Source of the DNA: Bacillota bacterium
GTDB lineage: Bacteria; Bacillota; Clostridia; Christensenellales; CAG-138
DNA length: 13,900 nt
Direction of reading: 5' to 3'
NCBI GenBank assembly: GCA_023393045.1
Contig: JAEWMV010000176.1
Location: 1 to 13,900, forward strand
This document shows positions 13,329 through 13,900 of this stretch, in pieces (the stretch's first letter is position 1; each line of letters opens with the position of its first letter). The translations under genes were made by a program, and so were the position numbers. The notes under the pieces are model-generated. The model did not search any database. It was not told the DNA's origin and was given only the letters and a program-made list of their open reading frames with translations.

Positions 13329-13900
13329 TCACGCGTAATCCGCGAGCAGCCTGGGGATGGAATCGGAAAATGCCTGCGCGATGAGCTCGTAGCCTTCCTC
13401 GTTGGGATGGATGCCGTCGATGCACATGAGCGCGTCGTAATCCGCGCGGGCGAGGAAAGGGCTGCGCGCGTCCACGAGCGGCGTGTCCGTCTCCCTGGCA
13501 ATTTCCGCAAGCGCGTCGGAATAGCTTTTGTGAAAATCATGAATCACCTCCGGCTTGCCCAGCCATTGGAGGATGCGGTTGCGGTCGTTGCCGTTTCGCG
13601 TGAGGAAACTTAAGTACTTTTCGGAAGCGATGGGGGGCAGCGTCATCAGCACGGGCCGCACCTGCGCCGCGCGCAGATCGCCTACCATCGCGCGGCAAAC
13701 GTCCTTGAAATGCTCGAAGCGGGTGAGCGGCTCGTGCTTTTCTTCGGGATGGCAGCTGATCTCATTCCATTTGAAGTTGCTGTCGTTTCCGCCGAACTCG
13801 ATGAGCGCGAAGTCGCAGTCCATGCCAGCCTCGATATCCTGCTTGAGCAGTTGATATCCCTTGTCTATGGTGATGCCAAAGCGCGCGCGGTTGTCCACCT
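13329..13900 (-). CDS. SGNH/GDSL-family hydrolase (5' end outside window)
   Basis: The minus-strand frame is open from the right edge to the TGA at 13329-13331, giving about 190 C-terminal residues. SGNH block III is seen as LIEFGGNDSNF (oxyanion Asn), and block V as CIDGIHPNEEGYELIA with the catalytic Asp and His. The block I GDS serine lies upstream, outside the window, and other families with this fold exist, so the substrate is unknown. Related proteins are esterases, lipases, or carbohydrate and peptidoglycan deacetylases. The GTG at 13898 is an internal valine codon of the continuing frame, not a supported start. The insertion KWNEISCHPEEKHEPLTRF after block III is longer than in minimal members. 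It converges on the Pro/Thr-rich gene. Confidence 0.85.
   Translation of the reverse strand, partial: VDNRARFGITIDKGYQLLKQDIEAGMDCDFALIEFGGNDSNFKWNEISCHPEEKHEPLTRFEHFKDVCRAMVGDLRAAQVRPVLMTLPPIASEKYLSFLTRNGNDRNRILQWLGKPEVIHDFHKSYSDALAEIARETDTPLVDARSPFLARADYDALMCIDGIHPNEEGYELIAQAFSDSIPRLLADYA

Overview
The window looks like ordinary chromosomal DNA from a GC-rich member of the Clostridia (Bacillota). The evidence is the gene families: a SpoVB/YtgP-type flippase, a nucleoside kinase with a threonyl-tRNA-synthetase-like front end, a long AlaX, an infC-rpmI-rplT operon behind a Firmicute-style attenuator leader, and a SpoIID/LytB wall enzyme. Shine-Dalgarno sites are strong (GGAGG type) and intrinsic terminators are frequent. 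I cannot name the genus. I see no tRNA, rRNA, CRISPR array, phage gene or insertion sequence.

Layout, left to right. (1) 1-1336, minus: 5' part of a MurJ/SpoVB-family flippase, running off the left edge. (2) 1493-5741, plus: nucleoside kinase, exodeoxyribonuclease III, L-threonine aldolase and glycerophosphodiester phosphodiesterase, tightly spaced and probably one transcript. (3) 5836-6108, minus: a 90-residue glutaredoxin-like protein that converges on the phosphodiesterase over a terminator at 5776-5809. (4) 6270-7493, plus: a long AlaX alanyl-tRNA editing protein, whose promoter overlaps the divergent one of the glutaredoxin. (5) 7490-8806, plus: a perfect-consensus promoter overlapping the alaX stop, an attenuator leader, infC starting on AUA, rpmI, rplT and a terminator. 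(6) 8807-9773, plus: about 190 bases of consecutive hairpins ending in a second terminator, then a TrmH/SpoU-family RNA methyltransferase. (7) 9811-13268, plus: a probably leaderless gene for a large secreted SpoIID/LytB-domain protein with two SH3-like repeats, then a membrane-anchored Pro/Thr-rich protein. (8) 13329-13900, minus: 3' part of an SGNH hydrolase, running off the right edge.

The genes fall into two themes. One is translation and RNA (AlaX, IF3, L35, L20, TrmH-like methyltransferase). The other is the cell envelope (flippase, GDPD, SpoIID-like protein, Pro/Thr-rich anchor, perhaps the SGNH hydrolase). The most interesting signals are regulatory: the AUA start of infC with its leader, the leaderless arrangement of the SpoIID-like gene with its promoter inside the preceding terminator, and the structured gap before the methyltransferase. 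I found no convincing new multi-gene system.
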